Source: Acanthochromis polyacanthus
Taxonomy: Eukaryota > Chordata > Actinopteri > Pomacentridae
Direction: 5' to 3'
DNA: 64,000 nt
Assembly: GCF_021347895.1 (NCBI RefSeq)
Contig: NC_067132.1
Span: 13,384,995-13,448,994, forward strand
Within the stretch, counting starts at the first letter, position 1. Every line of letters starts with the position of its first letter. Made by a program: the position numbers and the translations under genes. The notes under the pieces were generated by a model. It searched no databases and was not told the DNA's origin. It saw only the letters and a list, made by a program, of their open reading frames with translations. Below are positions 14,401 to 24,031 of the stretch, one piece after another.

Positions 14401-15481
14401 ATTCAGCAAAAAATTCCCCAAATTTAAAAAACAAACAAACTGCAAAATCTTTCGGAAGAAAATTCCTTAAAAGCTTCCCTTAAAAGTTTTATTTAAAAAA
14501 AAAAATCCCCAAATTTGGCAAGAAATAAAAATGTAAAAAATAAAAAAAAAGGTTAGGGTTAGATATATATATAAATATTTTCAACAATGAATAAAATTCT
14601 TCCTAAGAAATCCTAAAAATATCTAAAGTGATTCCATATATATCAGTAAAGCTTCTAATATTTTCTTTAAGAACATTCAGAAAAAAAATCAACCAAAATC
14701 CAGCGAAACTCGCTGGATTTTGGTTGATTTTTTTCTGAATGTTCTTAAAGAAACATTTTTTTAATATTTTTTTTTTCCACCAAAAAATGTCAACAACATC
14801 AGAAGTTTCACCGTGAAAATCTATATTTTCTAAGATGCGTTGTCCTAAAACAAGTCCCTCCATCTTGCTGAAATGTCACTTGTTAAGTGAATTTATCTTA
14901 AATCAAGTGGGATGAGACATTCTGAGTAAAAATAAGACAAACAGACTCGGTAAGATGTGGAGTTTTTGCAGTGGACCATAATTAGCGAGCCCAGACCGGA
15001 GCTGTACCTCTGTAACGATGTTGTTCTTCAGCCCTTCCGTCACGTTGTAGTCCCATCCAGCCTCGCAGTCCACCACAGATGACTGGCTGCCGTTGGCGTA
15101 CTGCTTACACTGGGACGGGGCCCCGTTGTCCCCGGGCCTCTCCCCCTTCTCCCACGGCAGGGAGGCGTTCAGCACCTCCGGCGACGGCAAGGGGCCCGGC
15201 AGGCGGCAGTGGTGGTGAGGGGAGAGGGTGATGAGGGGGTCCGAGGAGAGCAGGAAGGCCAGGAAGAGGTTGGGCAGGATGGAGAGGGCGATCAGCACCC
15301 TCTGCTTCTTCCTGCCCAGCGCCAGCACCATCACCTCGCCCGTGGGAGGCAGCGACGGCGGCGCAGGGATGGACGAGGAGGACGGGGCGGGGGAGGACGG
15401 CACGGGGGAGGAGGGGAGGGACGGAGGGGGAGCGGGGCATGGGGACGGGGAGACCAACGGCGGCGAGTCCGGGGATGTCAT
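525..15481 (-). CDS. slc22a17: SLC22-family transporter, slc22a17-like (partial, continues past the left edge)
   Basis: Three coding exons are visible: 15481-15008 (158 codons, ends in phase 0), 2609-2506 (104 nt) and 679-525 (155 nt). All have AG/GT borders and phases that join. The rest of the gene lies left of base 1. The product starts with a proline/serine-rich cytoplasmic tail of about 50 residues. A first membrane segment (QRVLIALSILPNLFLAFLL) follows, then an extracellular loop with N-glycosylation sites (NAS, NGS, NVT) and the SLC22-like WDLVCGQYW. Next come membrane helix 2, the MFS motif AADRLGRSKTLL and two more helices. Start choice: the in-frame sequence is open upstream within this exon, but the preceding exon (ending at 18182) has a TAA in the joined frame, so ATG at 15481 is the first in-frame start. 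SLC22A17 is described as the brain organic cation transporter / lipocalin-2 receptor. SLC22A23 is the close alternative; the neighbours (CEBPE-like, NGDN, PABPN1, ZFHX2) favour slc22a17. Confidence 0.78.
725..1090 (+). mobile_element. TA-flanked MITE (Tc1/mariner type), copy A, full length
   Basis: Starts after TA with CACTACCGTTCA and ends TGAACGGTAGTG; the terminal inverted repeats extend about 25 bp through a GTTTGGG-GTCAC core. It is 366 bp with no transposase. Five other copies or fragments lie at 19557-19799, 23007-23149, 23931-24031, 25572-25926 and 29721-30079. It sits in the slc22a17 intron between the 679 and 2506 exon ends. Confidence 0.8.
1091..2408. other. slc22a17 intron, no recognised feature
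   Basis: AT-rich intronic sequence between the MITE and the GT repeat. I see no gene, element ends or conserved coding segment in it. Confidence 0.5.
2409..2490 (+). repeat. (GT)41 microsatellite beside a splice donor
   Basis: A perfect dinucleotide tract of 82 bp. In the slc22a17 transcript it is (CA)41 and begins 15 nt after the 5' splice site of the exon ending at 2506. Confidence 0.95.
3045..3412 (+). mobile_element. Teleost SINE-like repeat, copy 1
   Basis: Begins GGCTGCACAGTGG and includes a B-box-like GGTTTGCATCC, the widespread fish string CATGTTCTCCCTGTGCATG, and a tail GTCAGCTGGGATAGACTCCAGC ending in GATGGATGG repeats. A partial inverted copy is at 53976-54112. The pol III-like box suggests a tRNA-derived SINE; the family name is not assigned. 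Confidence 0.6.
4094..4503 (+). repeat. Dispersed repeat family D, copy 2 (longest)
   Basis: Runs from CTCCACCAAGGAGGTGGAG to TGCGCTCTGAGTGCTTTT. It shares long tracts (GTCTGGATCCACGGATTTG, CTGTAACCATGACAACAAG) with the inverted copy at 7889-8312 and the copy at 18950-19404. No ORF or clear target duplication. Confidence 0.65.
4504..6106. other. slc22a17 intron, no recognised feature
   Basis: Unique-looking AT-rich sequence. The short open frames here lack codon structure or known motifs. Nothing could be supported. Confidence 0.5.
6107..7248 (+). mobile_element. MITE-like family H, copy 1, with nested insertion
   Basis: Ends are AATGCAAAAACTCAAAATG on the left and GGCATTTTTTCCAGTG on the right (consensus ends cactgcaaaaa / cactggaaaaa). 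The same body occurs at 8313-9661 and, inverted, 14133-14973. This copy is split by the TTAA element at 6402-6933 and has a short internal duplication (AAATTAGGAG-GTTACATGAAAG on both sides of the insertion). No transposase. Confidence 0.65.
6402..6933 (+). mobile_element. TTAA-type element with central palindrome, copy 1
   Basis: Inserted in family H after TTAA; the right end reads AGCAGGAGGG|CTAA, a one-base variant of TTAA. The centre (about 6565-6653) is a near-perfect inverted repeat with arms of about 40 bp around AATCCAGC/GCTGGATT. Flanks match the copies at 14354-14848 (inverted) and 28323-29199. It also holds the small palindrome GGGTCAAAATTGACCC. Confidence 0.65.
7249..7888. other. 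slc22a17 intron, no recognised feature
   Basis: Sequence between two repeats; nothing coding or repetitive was recognised. Confidence 0.5.
7889..8312 (-). repeat. Dispersed repeat family D, copy 3 (inverted)
   Basis: The reverse complement matches the 4094-4503 copy from AAAAGCACTCAGAGCAC through CATGGTTACAGTGACG to ATCCATGGATCCAGA. It abuts family H copy 2, so one inserted into or recombined with the other. Confidence 0.6.
8313..9661 (+). mobile_element. MITE-like family H, copy 2, split by a TTAA element
   Basis: Left half 8313-8533 (AACAAGTGACATTTCAGCA... GACAC) and right half 9452-9661 (...GGGCATTTTTTCCAGTG) join exactly across the 8534-9451 insertion. The left end is truncated against repeat D. 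Confidence 0.65.
8534..9451 (+). mobile_element. TTAA-flanked element (piggyBac/Kolobok type) with transposase-like remnant
   Basis: TTAA is present at both ends (8534-8537 and 9448-9451) with inverted ends AGCTGCTGT/ACAGCAGCT. The element is 918 bp including both target copies. Inside, 8919-9108 encodes ELHDSSDEEYVPD, then an Arg/Gly-rich stretch and WPDKPWDW before TAA. This acidic-then-basic arrangement resembles the amino end of TTAA-family transposases. No catalytic domain remains, so it is non-autonomous. Confidence 0.65.
9662..10518. other. slc22a17 intron, no recognised feature
   Basis: A 121-codon open frame at 9909-10274 lacks domains and good codon structure, and I do not call it. 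Otherwise nothing is seen. Confidence 0.45.
10528..11102 (-). mobile_element. Non-autonomous DNA element carrying a RecQ-like helicase fragment
   Basis: Perfect 19-bp terminal inverted repeats (TAGCCTAGCCGCGCTAGAC at 10528 and its complement ending at 11102) are flanked by a perfect 9-bp direct repeat CTGGACTGC (10519-10527 and 11103-11111). Homology of the ends continues for several bases inward. At 575 bp it is too short to be autonomous. A 9-bp duplication fits Mutator- or Merlin-type insertion, but the end sequence is not one I can assign. Confidence 0.75.
10684..10878 (-). pseudogene. RecQ-like helicase fragment (motif 0/motif I) inside the element
   Basis: 64 codons include KDKQRTALKCFIEKKDVFGL followed by the Walker A string MPTGYGKSLIYQ. 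That is the arrangement seen at the start of RecQ-family helicases (Q-x-x-A then MPTGxGKSLxYQ). The frame stops soon after motif I, so no helicase can be made. It is probably a captured or residual 5' exon of an element-borne helicase like those dispersed in fish genomes (inference). Confidence 0.65.
11112..11792. other. slc22a17 intron, no recognised feature
   Basis: Non-repetitive except for an A-run near 11573-11586. No supported gene. Confidence 0.5.
11801..12754 (+). mobile_element. Complete non-autonomous hAT-type element
   Basis: Ends CAGGGGTGTCAAAC and GTTTGACAGCCCTG form 14-bp inverted repeats (one mismatch) starting with the hAT-typical CAGGG. They are flanked by the 8-bp repeat AGGTACAG / AGCTACAG. 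No transposase is encoded. The middle 11950-12430 is a degenerate minisatellite. Confidence 0.8.
11950..12435 (+). repeat. Degenerate TTTTTGTC-type minisatellite
   Basis: Variants of TTTTGTC, TTTTGTGTCTC and ATTTTTGTCATTTTG recur for about 480 bp inside the hAT-type element. Long phenylalanine-rich open frames across it are compositional artefacts. Confidence 0.75.
12763..14132. other. slc22a17 intron, no recognised feature
   Basis: A 119-codon plus-strand frame (13240-13599) has no recognisable domain or splice context and is not called. No repeat is recognised. Confidence 0.45.
14133..14973 (-). mobile_element. MITE-like family H, copy 3 (inverted) with nested palindromic element
   Basis: Starts CACCGGAAAACATGCCCC and ends GAGTTTTTGCAGTG, the reverse of copy 1. 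The internal part is replaced by the TTAA element at 14354-14848. The right end lies only 34 bp from the donor of the first coding exon of slc22a17. Confidence 0.6.
14354..14848 (-). mobile_element. TTAA-type element with central palindrome, copy 2 (inverted)
   Basis: Starts TTAACCCTCCTGT. Its body matches 6402-6933 in the opposite orientation. Arms near 14663-14706 and 14710-14753 form an inverted repeat of about 43 bp around a 3-base loop. The right boundary (CTAA near 14845) is degenerate. Confidence 0.55.
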
Positions 15482-15538
15482 CGCTGGGCGGCTGAAGGCG
15501 CAGGTGGAGGAGAAGGTTGGCAGAGTTGTGGGAAAACT

Positions 15539-17930
15539 CTGCAAACAAAGACATGGAAAACGGTGGTTAAATGGTTCCTGTTTGGACACGTTTCACGGAG
15601 GACATTGTTACATGTAACGGCAGGAAAAGCACAAGAGTAAATAATGAAGTAAGTGACAGCTGAAGGCTATTTAGCTGCTTCAGCCTCAAGGTCCTCACAG
15701 CATGTTGTCACAGCTAACTCACACATTTGAGGAGATCCATAAATGCTGTGAGCAGAAACACCTCTCTGCTGCCTACTGTGACACGTTCTCCTTCTTTGGG
15801 TGGGAAAATACCTGCTGGACGAACCTCTTTTTGACTGATGAACTAGCAACTTTGCACTAGAACAATAAAAACATCTGTTTAATTTTGGAAAGATGTCCAC
15901 CTTGTCTTTGTCCAAATTCTGGGATATGACATACCCAAGTCGTGTATGTTTCCGTATTTTGGTGACATGACAGGGAATGTCGTGGTAAAAGAGGACAAAT
16001 ATTTATTGAAAATCTTGTTAGCAGCGTGTAAAAAAGCAATCACAAGAAAGTGGTACACGCCAGATCCACCAACACAAGTTGACTGGCTGAAAATTGTGAA
16101 TGAAATATACGTTACGGAACAGTTGACAAATAAGATAAGGAGTAAAGAAGACCAACGCCGAGGAACAAGGGAGAAATGGACCATCTGCTCACCAATGACA
16201 GGATAAGGACTACTACACTAATAATACATGGCAATCCAGGATGATTTTTTGCTTAATTGTCTGTTGAAAAAAATGCAAAAAAAAAAAACATGATGGATAG
16301 TTTTTATTATGCTATCTTGTGCTTTCTCACGTCCTCCTGTGATCCATCTCCCCTCAAAACCACAGAGGATCTTTCAATTACTAAAATGCGCCTAAAGGAG
16401 ACGAAGGCCGAGCTTTGGAAGGAGTGAAAAATGAGGAACCTCAAGTGTATCCTCTGCAAAAGTCTGCTATCAAGCGGTTTAACACAAAACTGTTGCACCT
16501 TCATGGTTTTATTTTTATTTAACCTTTATTTTACCGCGAAGGCCCTCGAGATTAAAAATCTCTTTTTCAAAAGAGACCTGCCCATTTCAGAGAATGTAAA
16601 ATGTTCACAGTAAATAAAAAAACAAATAAGACAATTCAGATATTCTTCTATAAATCAGAAATATTGAAACGGGTTCAAACAAAAACATAAGGAGGAAAAA
16701 GAAAAAGAAACAGATCAGGAAAAGCAGTTACACACATGGATTACATTTTCCTTTATCAAGTTTTTGAACTGATGGTTTGATCAGCTGTGCCGTCATCGGT
16801 GACCGTCGCTGTTATGAGTGAAACTAGAAGGACAAATTTCTTATTTGCTAGCATCTCTCTGTCATAACCTCACTGGGAGGAGGTAGGATTAAAGGAAAAG
16901 ACTGGAGGGAGGGAAGCAAGGAGGCACGTCAGCTTAATGGAAATCAATCACTGACGGTTAAACGACATCCTACATTTCCCATGATGCAACTCTACAGCAG
17001 CAGCTTCCATCAGTCGCATGTCAAGATAACCCTGAAGGCATCACTGTGACGGTTACTTTAGATGTTTCTGTGTGAAATCAGCGTAAAAGCTCAAATAATT
17101 AAACTTCTGACGTGTTAACATGCTGTAGATTATTTCAAGTGTGAAGCAATCATTAAGCAGGAATTTCATCCAGCCTTTTCAGAATAAGAAGAGCTCATGC
17201 AATGATGGGTTTTGACACAATGAACAAAAATCTATGGGCATAATCTCAGTCTGTCCATCCAAAGTTCCATTTAAATAAGTGAGTAAACTGAGTAAACCTG
17301 AAAGATACAGAGCAATAACATAACACAGATAACAGGTAGGAGTTTGGATTACTCATCTCTCTTAATATTGAGAACTTTTATCCTGAAAAACCTCTGGAGC
17401 ATCCACTCTTTGTGCAGGACTGTCGTGTTTTCCTTTGCATGTAGACGCTGTCGACATAAACGGATGCAGAAAAGGCACAAATTGGTGCAAAAAAAAAAAA
17501 AATCACCAGAATGCTAGAAATTAAGATTTTGATGCTCAGAAGTTGCCAAAAATGACGTTAAAACAACACCTACATCCATGCCTCTGTGCTCACTGTAAGT
17601 GTCGACACATGGGAGAGAAAAAAAGAATAACAAAATACTTTTAATCATTCAAGCTCACTTTTGAAGCACAAGCATGTCCTCCTTCCAGCATGCAGCCTCT
17701 GAGATGAGAGGATTTGCTGCTTAATTATTTGCTGAGAATAACGGTTAGTATCAGACCCACAGGTTTTTATAGTGTCTACCAAAGCTTCACAGGCTCTGTC
17801 AGGTTGCTGTGCATGTTTAGGAGCAGAGAAGAAGGGCTGAGCTGCTGTCTAAACGGGCTACAGAGCCCTGAAATGGGCTGTTTTCAGACCAGCGTTCCTG
17901 CTAACAGGAATGTGAACACACTGTGCTCCT
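15539..17930. other. slc22a17 first intron
   Basis: It holds a short dispersed fish repeat at about 16509-16615 (TTTATTTAACCTTTATTTTACC ... AAAGAGACCTGCCC). The rest is AT-rich with no supported feature. Confidence 0.45.
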
Positions 17931-18181
17931 CTGTCGGTGCACATGGTCCTCCTCCAGCCGTGTCTCCCCGCACAGGGCCAGGAAGTCTCACCAAAAAAAA
18001 GGAATCCCACAGGCTTACATAAGAGAGGAGGGAGAGGACGTGGAGGGAATGTAACACCCGGGGACTGGGAGGACTGACGCCGACACGGTGGAGCGACGGT
18101 GCGGGGATGGAGGGCGGAGCAGCTGGGCCACCTGCCCGGGGACACACAGCTGCTGTTAGCCCAAAACAAACACTCACTTAC

Positions 18182-18660
18182 CCGTTAAAACGCTGCTAAA
18201 TGTGAGCCCGAATCCTACTGGTCTCCGCCGAACATCCTAAACACGAGTTTCGCCGCATTCACCGGATCTCCTCTGCGCCTCGGTGCCAGTCTGCTGCACG
18301 GGCAGACATTTCTGTACCGGACAAACAGTCTCTGAAGAACCACTGCTGGCCGCTGACACGAGCAAGGACACCGGACCGCTAGCCTCTCCGCCGCTCCGAC
18401 ATGTGATGATGCCCGCCGGGGATGCTACACTCCTCTCCTCCTACCGTCGCTGGCTTTTGTTGTTCGGTCCAAGTTTCTGCCTGCCGACATGACACAAAAT
18501 AATTAAATAACGCGTCGCTGTGTCCGACATCACCTTAAAGGGGAAAGGCGTCTGAGGGAGCAGGTCGTGAACAAAGAGCGGCTGGAAAAAACTGCGGAGA
18601 GCAGCCTGTTTAAAGGGAGCAGCTTCACCGGCGGCTCACTTCGGCAAACATCGGCTAAGT
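18182..18660 (-). other. slc22a17: Non-coding 5' exon and CpG-rich promoter region of the slc22a17-like gene
   Basis: On the minus strand a strong donor, AACGG|GTAAGTGAGTG, ends an exon at 18182. It would splice to the acceptor TTTGCAG|AG whose exon begins at 15538. Read in the frame of the downstream coding exon, the last codons of this exon include TAA, so it is untranslated. The surrounding 17.9-18.7 kb is clearly richer in CpG and GC than its flanks, as expected for a promoter. The 5' limit is an estimate; I see no decisive TATA or Inr. Confidence 0.5.
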
Positions 18661-18822
18661 CCGTCAGAGAGACGTCCCCTCGTCTCACTGTTGCCGAAGA
18701 TCGTGTATGAGGAGATAGGAGATCACTCCGCTGCTAATCCAACCCTTGGTCAGCTTATTCAGGAACAGCAAATACCTACAACTGCTATTACCACTACTAC
18801 TAGAACTACTGCTACTATCTAA

Positions 18823-18892
18823 TATTATTATCATCATCATTATTATTATTATTATTATTATTATTAGTAGTAGTAGTAGTAGTAGTAGTAGT
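18823..18892 (+). repeat. Compound trinucleotide microsatellite
   Basis: ATT, ATC, TTA and GTA triplets follow one another without a gap, just upstream of the slc22a17 promoter region. Confidence 0.85.
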
Positions 18893-18949
18893 AACAGCAG
18901 TAGTATTAGGCTACTATTATTACACAGTGCAGTCTTATGTGATGATCGC

Positions 18950-19404
18950 TGTACATTTGTCTGTCCATCTGTAATTCTGTCTGTTATTGCGTCTGTGCGT
19001 AACATTACTCATAAATGGACCAATGGATTCAAATGAAACTGTCAGGAAAGATCAGAAATAAAACAAGAATCAAATCATTAGATTTTAGCAATGATGCGGT
19101 TTATAGTCTGGATCCACGAATTTGATAAAGATTTCAGTAAGATAGCGACAAGCTGTCACTGTAACTATGACAACAAATGAACACTACATCAGCTGCCTGC
19201 TGACAGTCACATGATTGTGATCCTCCTTGCTCAGTGTAAGGTCCTTTTGTTTGTGGGTACATCTAAATTAAATGACCACATTCTATGTTGTCGTGATTTC
19301 TGATCATCAATAATAAATAAACTAATAAACTAATGATGCATTTCTGTCAATGCCATATGAGGGAATGAACAGTACTAGCAGAGTACTGCGCTCTCTGAGT
19401 GCTT
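18950..19404 (+). repeat. Dispersed repeat family D, copy 4
   Basis: Shares GTCTGGATCCACGAATTTG, CTGTAACTATGACAACAA and the end GCGCTCTCTGAGTGCTTT with copies 2 and 3. No coding capacity. Confidence 0.6.
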
Positions 19405-19556
19405 TCTCTTTTTTTAACATACTTAGTTCATTCTATTTTTTTGTGATGACTTTTTTATGAGTTTGTCTGCTTTTGTTTTATGCTGCTGATCCAAAGTGCT
19501 GCTCAACTGCCTTTTGTTGTCGTTTAACAATGACAATAAAGATCTGTTCTATTCAA

Positions 19557-19799
19557 TTTCATGATTTCCATTAAAAATCACACTTTCATTCTTGTGCTAA
19601 CATAACTGCACAAGGGTTTTCTAATCATCAGTTAGCCTTTCAACACCATTAGCTAACACAATGTAGCATTAGAACACAGGAGTGATGGTTGCTGGAAATA
19701 TTCCTCTGTACCTCTATGGAGATATTCCATTAAAAATTAGCTGTTTCCAGCTAGAATAGTCATTTACCACATTAACAATGTCTAGACTGGATTTCTGAT
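19557..19799 (+). mobile_element. TA-type MITE, copy B (truncated both ends)
   Basis: About 240 bp are nearly identical to 770-1000, including GTAGCATTAGAACACAGGAG and GGAGATATTCCATTAAAAAT. Neither inverted end is present. Confidence 0.7.
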
Positions 19800-20026
19800 A
19801 TTTAATAACTGCATTACCCTCTTCTGGTGTTTTCATGGTACACATCTTTGAATAGAATGAATATAAAAGTGTGAAGATTACCTATTCCATTTACTGAATA
19901 GTCATTAGACAGTTGTGGTTTAAATGTCATAATTGGAGAATTTTCAAATTATTTTCAGTGTGAATGTTTTGAAATTATGTTTGACTTCTAAATAAATGTC
20001 CATGCTTTAAAAAAAATATATATATA

Positions 20027-20296
20027 TATGAAGAGTTCATTTGCAAAAACAGATAATTCCGTTTTGATAAATTTTCAGAAAACTTTTCATTTCATTGTTG
20101 ACTTGAGATAATATCAATCAAACTGAAGTTGAGTGGATTTGACTCAGTAGCAAAATACATGAAAAAATAGAGAAAAAATAAATTCTTAGTGTTATTATTA
20201 TTATTATTATTATTATCTCAAGTAAACAATAAAAAAATGAGTTTTCTAAAAATTTATTAAATGGAGTTACCTGTTTTTGCAAATGAACTCTTCATA
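20027..20296 (+). mobile_element. MITE with about 38-bp inverted ends
   Basis: TATGAAGAGTTCATTTGC opens the element and its complement closes it; the ends match for about 38 bp with a few mismatches (GCAAAAACAG-TAA-TCC). It is TA-rich at both borders, so TA target use is likely. A (TTA)n tract lies inside near 20193-20217. Confidence 0.65.
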
Positions 20297-21647
20297 TGTT
20301 ATAGACCAAACAATCAATTATGTGCTCAACCCAGAAAACCACTGGCAGATTGGCTGATGATAAATAATAGTTATGCTTTTTTCTCCCAAACCACCTTCCC
20401 GCAGCCTGGTTCTGCTGGAGATTTCTTCCTTTATTAAAGACAAACTGAAGAATTGAACTGACTTAAATTATTTCATATTGTCATGTTAACTCATGTTGTT
20501 TGTGTATTAGTTATGATTTGAAATCTTGAATCGCTCAGAATAAGTGAATAAACTGCACGGAAAGCACAACTATTTTTCGTCTTGTTGGACGCAGGCAGTC
20601 CACAGAATCAGTGTCAGAGTGAGACGCGTGTCTTTGTGGACTCTCTGCAGCAGGAGGCTACAGAACATGTTTCTGTCTGCCGCATGGTGGAGCCATAAAT
20701 CATAGAACAACACAAGATGTAACACTCCAGCTCCATGGAGCAGCCTGCTGTAGAACTGCTTTCCCCATGGGTCTGACTATGTTTCTATCTGTGATCATTT
20801 ACGTTCTTTTATGCTGCCATTCTGCTTCTTCTTCTCCGTTCAAGGCTACAAATTTCATTTTCCTCTTTCATCATCAACAACAGGCTCCATGAGTACACTC
20901 AGAAGGCTCATCATCACTGCTAATTTTGCATTTCTTCTGTCACTAAGCTCAAAATACAGCCAGTTTTCTCATGGACACAGGCTAGATGTGGTAATGACTG
21001 TTCAGCTGCACTTGATGGAACCAGCACAGTTTATTTTTCTGGAGGTGTTGCAGCAGACGGCCTTCAATGCAACACTTTGACTCCAGTAAATTTGAACATA
21101 TCATAAATATTGTACATCTAAACTACATGAGGCCTTTATTCTCCAAATCTTGCAGGTTTATATTCCCAAGCACTTCAATAATGCCTTTTATTTTAACAGA
21201 AAGTCCTTGTTGGATTTTATATTTCATGCCATTGTCTGCTGTTGTGATGTCAGCCGCAAACCGACACACTGATGGTTTCCACTTCCCCTCTAAATACCGA
21301 GAAAATACAGTATATATGTATTTTACAGAACGTGGACTGTTAGGAGGAAATTACATAGAATTATGTTGAGGTTGGATTCTTTAGAAACATTTATCTTAAA
21401 AAGAAAAAAAAACTCTCCTTACACTCTCTACAGAGTGTCCATAAATGCAACGTTCCTTCTTACTGTTCTCAGTAGTATCCAGAGGTGGGATGTAACTAAG
21501 TACATTTATTCAAGTACTATACTTATGTGCAAAGCTGAGGTGCTTTAGTTAAGCTTTTTTTTTTTACATCTGGAGGGAAATATTGCACTATTTACCACTC
21601 GTCTTTAGTCACTTTACAAGTAGATGTTTTGTACCCCTGGAAATGTG

Positions 21648-21650
<3 letters not shown>
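20297..21650. other. Intergenic, no recognised feature
   Basis: Several short open frames lack domains. No element ends were identified. Confidence 0.5.

Positions 21651-21740
<90 letters not shown>
21651..21740 (+). repeat. (ATCT)22 microsatellite
   Basis: About 90 bp of uninterrupted ATCT repeats. Confidence 0.95.
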
Positions 21741-23006
21741 TGTTTTTCTGTACTGTATGTTTTTATCTGTAGTTTTTAAAGCATTTGTTTGGGATAATTC
21801 TAATATACTTTTACTTCAGTAACATCATCAATGCAGGACTGTTACAATGTGGAATTGTTCTTTTTTTCAGTAAAGGATGTGAATGTTTGCTCAATCACGA
21901 GCATCATGACTGGAAATCCTTTTAAAGGTGTGGTGGGAACCTGAAGTGAAGAAAGCAGACATCAGAGTCGTACTGGACGGCCTCTGGTTGTGAATATGCG
22001 TAAATGTAAATGCGGAGAGCGGAAGTACTAAAATGTGGTTAAAAAAAGAAGCGTTCATCCTTCCCGTATATGGACAAGATCTGTTTCAGTTTGCGTGTTG
22101 ATCTGTTCTGGAGACAAACTCACTCCTGCTGCCGCATAAACCCTTTGATTAGCAGCAGCTAGAAGACTGGAGCTGCTGCAGTCGGTGGGGTTCAGACCGC
22201 CTGCTGCTGTTGAGTAACTCGGCAGGGATTGGGTGAAACACGGTCTTTCTTCACTCTGTGGAGATGTTGCAGTCCTGGGACCACAGATTGCCCCACACGA
22301 CACTGCGGGACATTTCATCAGACACGGTCACACAAGAAATCTTTACTTGTCTCTGAAGACATGTCAGGCTAGAAGACGCCTCTGTCACACTTTCACTCTG
22401 CTTTGAACAGAGGAGTTCACTGAAACACAACAGGTGTCTGCAGATTGGATCTCAGAATCCTAAAAACAGTTAGCTTTTTGTACAACTGTATGTTAGTATT
22501 GCTGCACTCTTCAGCCTTTTAGCCCATGTAATATGCTTTTCATCAGTTATTCACTGTGTGTTAGATCCAGATTATGTGTGCAGAGCTGCACTCTGTTATA
22601 AAATCTGATGAACCCCTCAAACTCAGCGCCTGGATGTGATTAGATGTGCACAGCCAGCAGCAGGAGCACTCATTAAAGTGGTGTTGCATTTATAATCAGT
22701 TCAGTTTGATGATTTGTGAAATTGCCTATAAACATAATTTTACACCTTGTTAATATCATTATCAAGTGCTTTTAAGTTTCTACTAAACCCACCAAATGCT
22801 GAGCTGTGGTCAGTAATGATGGTAGTGACACAAATCTATCTAACCTTTGCTTAGTTACATGTCATGCCATCAAACAAAGCTGAGAACGTGTTTTAAAGGA
22901 ATATTTACACTAGATTGAGATCATGTCGTGTTTTCTGTGAAAGCACATACTTGTATTCATCAAATAAGTTGCAAAATGAACAAGAAATATAGTCAAGACA
23001 CTAAGC
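21741..23006. other. Intergenic, no recognised feature
   Basis: I see no coding segment, RNA gene or repeat ends here. Confidence 0.5.
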
Positions 23007-23149
23007 ACAACACCATTAGCTAACACAATGTAGCATTAGAACACAGGAGTGATGGTTGCTGGAAATGTTCCTCTATGGAGATATTCCATTAAAAATCAGC
23101 TGTTTCCAGGTAGAATAGTCATTTACCACATTAATGATGTCTACACTGC
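23007..23149 (+). mobile_element. TA-type MITE, copy C (left part)
   Basis: Matches copy A from the ACACCATTAGCTAACAC region to ATGTCTACACTG, then breaks off. The missing right part appears at 23931-24031 in the same orientation. Confidence 0.65.
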
Positions 23150-23318
23150 ACAACCACTGCTTCACATACTTGGAGGGATTTCTCATGGAAAAACTGTATT
23201 AGATCATTTTTAACTTCAAAATAAAGGTCCAAACAGACTGGGACACAACCCAAATGCTGGAGAGGAAGTAGCTATTGTGAAGCAGACCATACACACATAT
23301 TCTGAGGATGCTCTCTTC

Positions 23319-23453
23319 TTAAACCATAAGAACCCACGGTGACACCAGTGTAACAAGCATTCTAAGTGTAGTCTCTTCCTATTAAAGCTTTATGTCTGAC
23401 CTTAACTCATTAAGTCCTTCAAGGAAAAATAGGTCTGGGTTCTTATGGGTTAA
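23319..23453 (+). mobile_element. 135-bp TTAA-flanked MITE
   Basis: TTAA at 23319-23322 and 23450-23453, with inverted ends TTAA(A/C)CCATAAGAACCCA, one mismatch over 18 bases. The target and short ends fit a piggyBac-type MITE. Non-coding. Confidence 0.7.
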
Positions 23454-23930
23454 ACCCTTCTTGGACGTGTTCATGGCGTCATAAGAGTGTGTTGCCACAC
23501 TGAATTTATTTGCATGTCTTTTTTGTTTGGGAGATATGGATCCAATCTGACCTAAAGATGACCGATATCTCCTAAAAATCTTGAAGGCAGCAAGTAAAAA
23601 GTCTATAACAGAGTGATGCCTATTATCGACCAATGGGCAGCAATAATCACAAACGTCTAGTGTTTGGAACAAATGATTTTCAGCTTAAGACTGCAAAAGG
23701 ACATACAATGCTCTCTGGGAACAATGGGACACGTACCTCACAACAAGAGGCGATAACCCGCCTTGTTTCTCATTTATGGTCTGTAAAAACAATATTATTA
23801 TCTTATAGACTCCAGTACTGTGCTCCTATCCTCTCAGTCTTTGCTGTTGTACACTTGCTAATGTATGTGTTTGTACTTAATTTAGCTAATGTCTGTAAAA
23901 ATAAAAAACGTAAAAATAAGCTTTCAAAAA

Positions 23931-24031
23931 ACAATATCTGGACTGTATTTCTGACTCATTTATTGTTATCCTCATTGAAAAAACATTGCTTTTCTTTCAA
24001 AAATAAGGACGTTTCTAAGTGAACGGTGGTG
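23931..24031 (+). mobile_element. TA-type MITE, copy D (right part)
   Basis: Matches copy A from AATGTCTGGACTGTATTTCTGA to GGACATTTCTAAGTGA and ends GAACGGTGGTG. It overlaps copy C by about a dozen bases at the break. Confidence 0.65.

Noticed and set aside
15209..15640. Gly/Arg-rich plus-strand frames opposite the slc22a17 exon
   Set aside because: Antisense of the proline-rich amino end of the transporter; no independent evidence.
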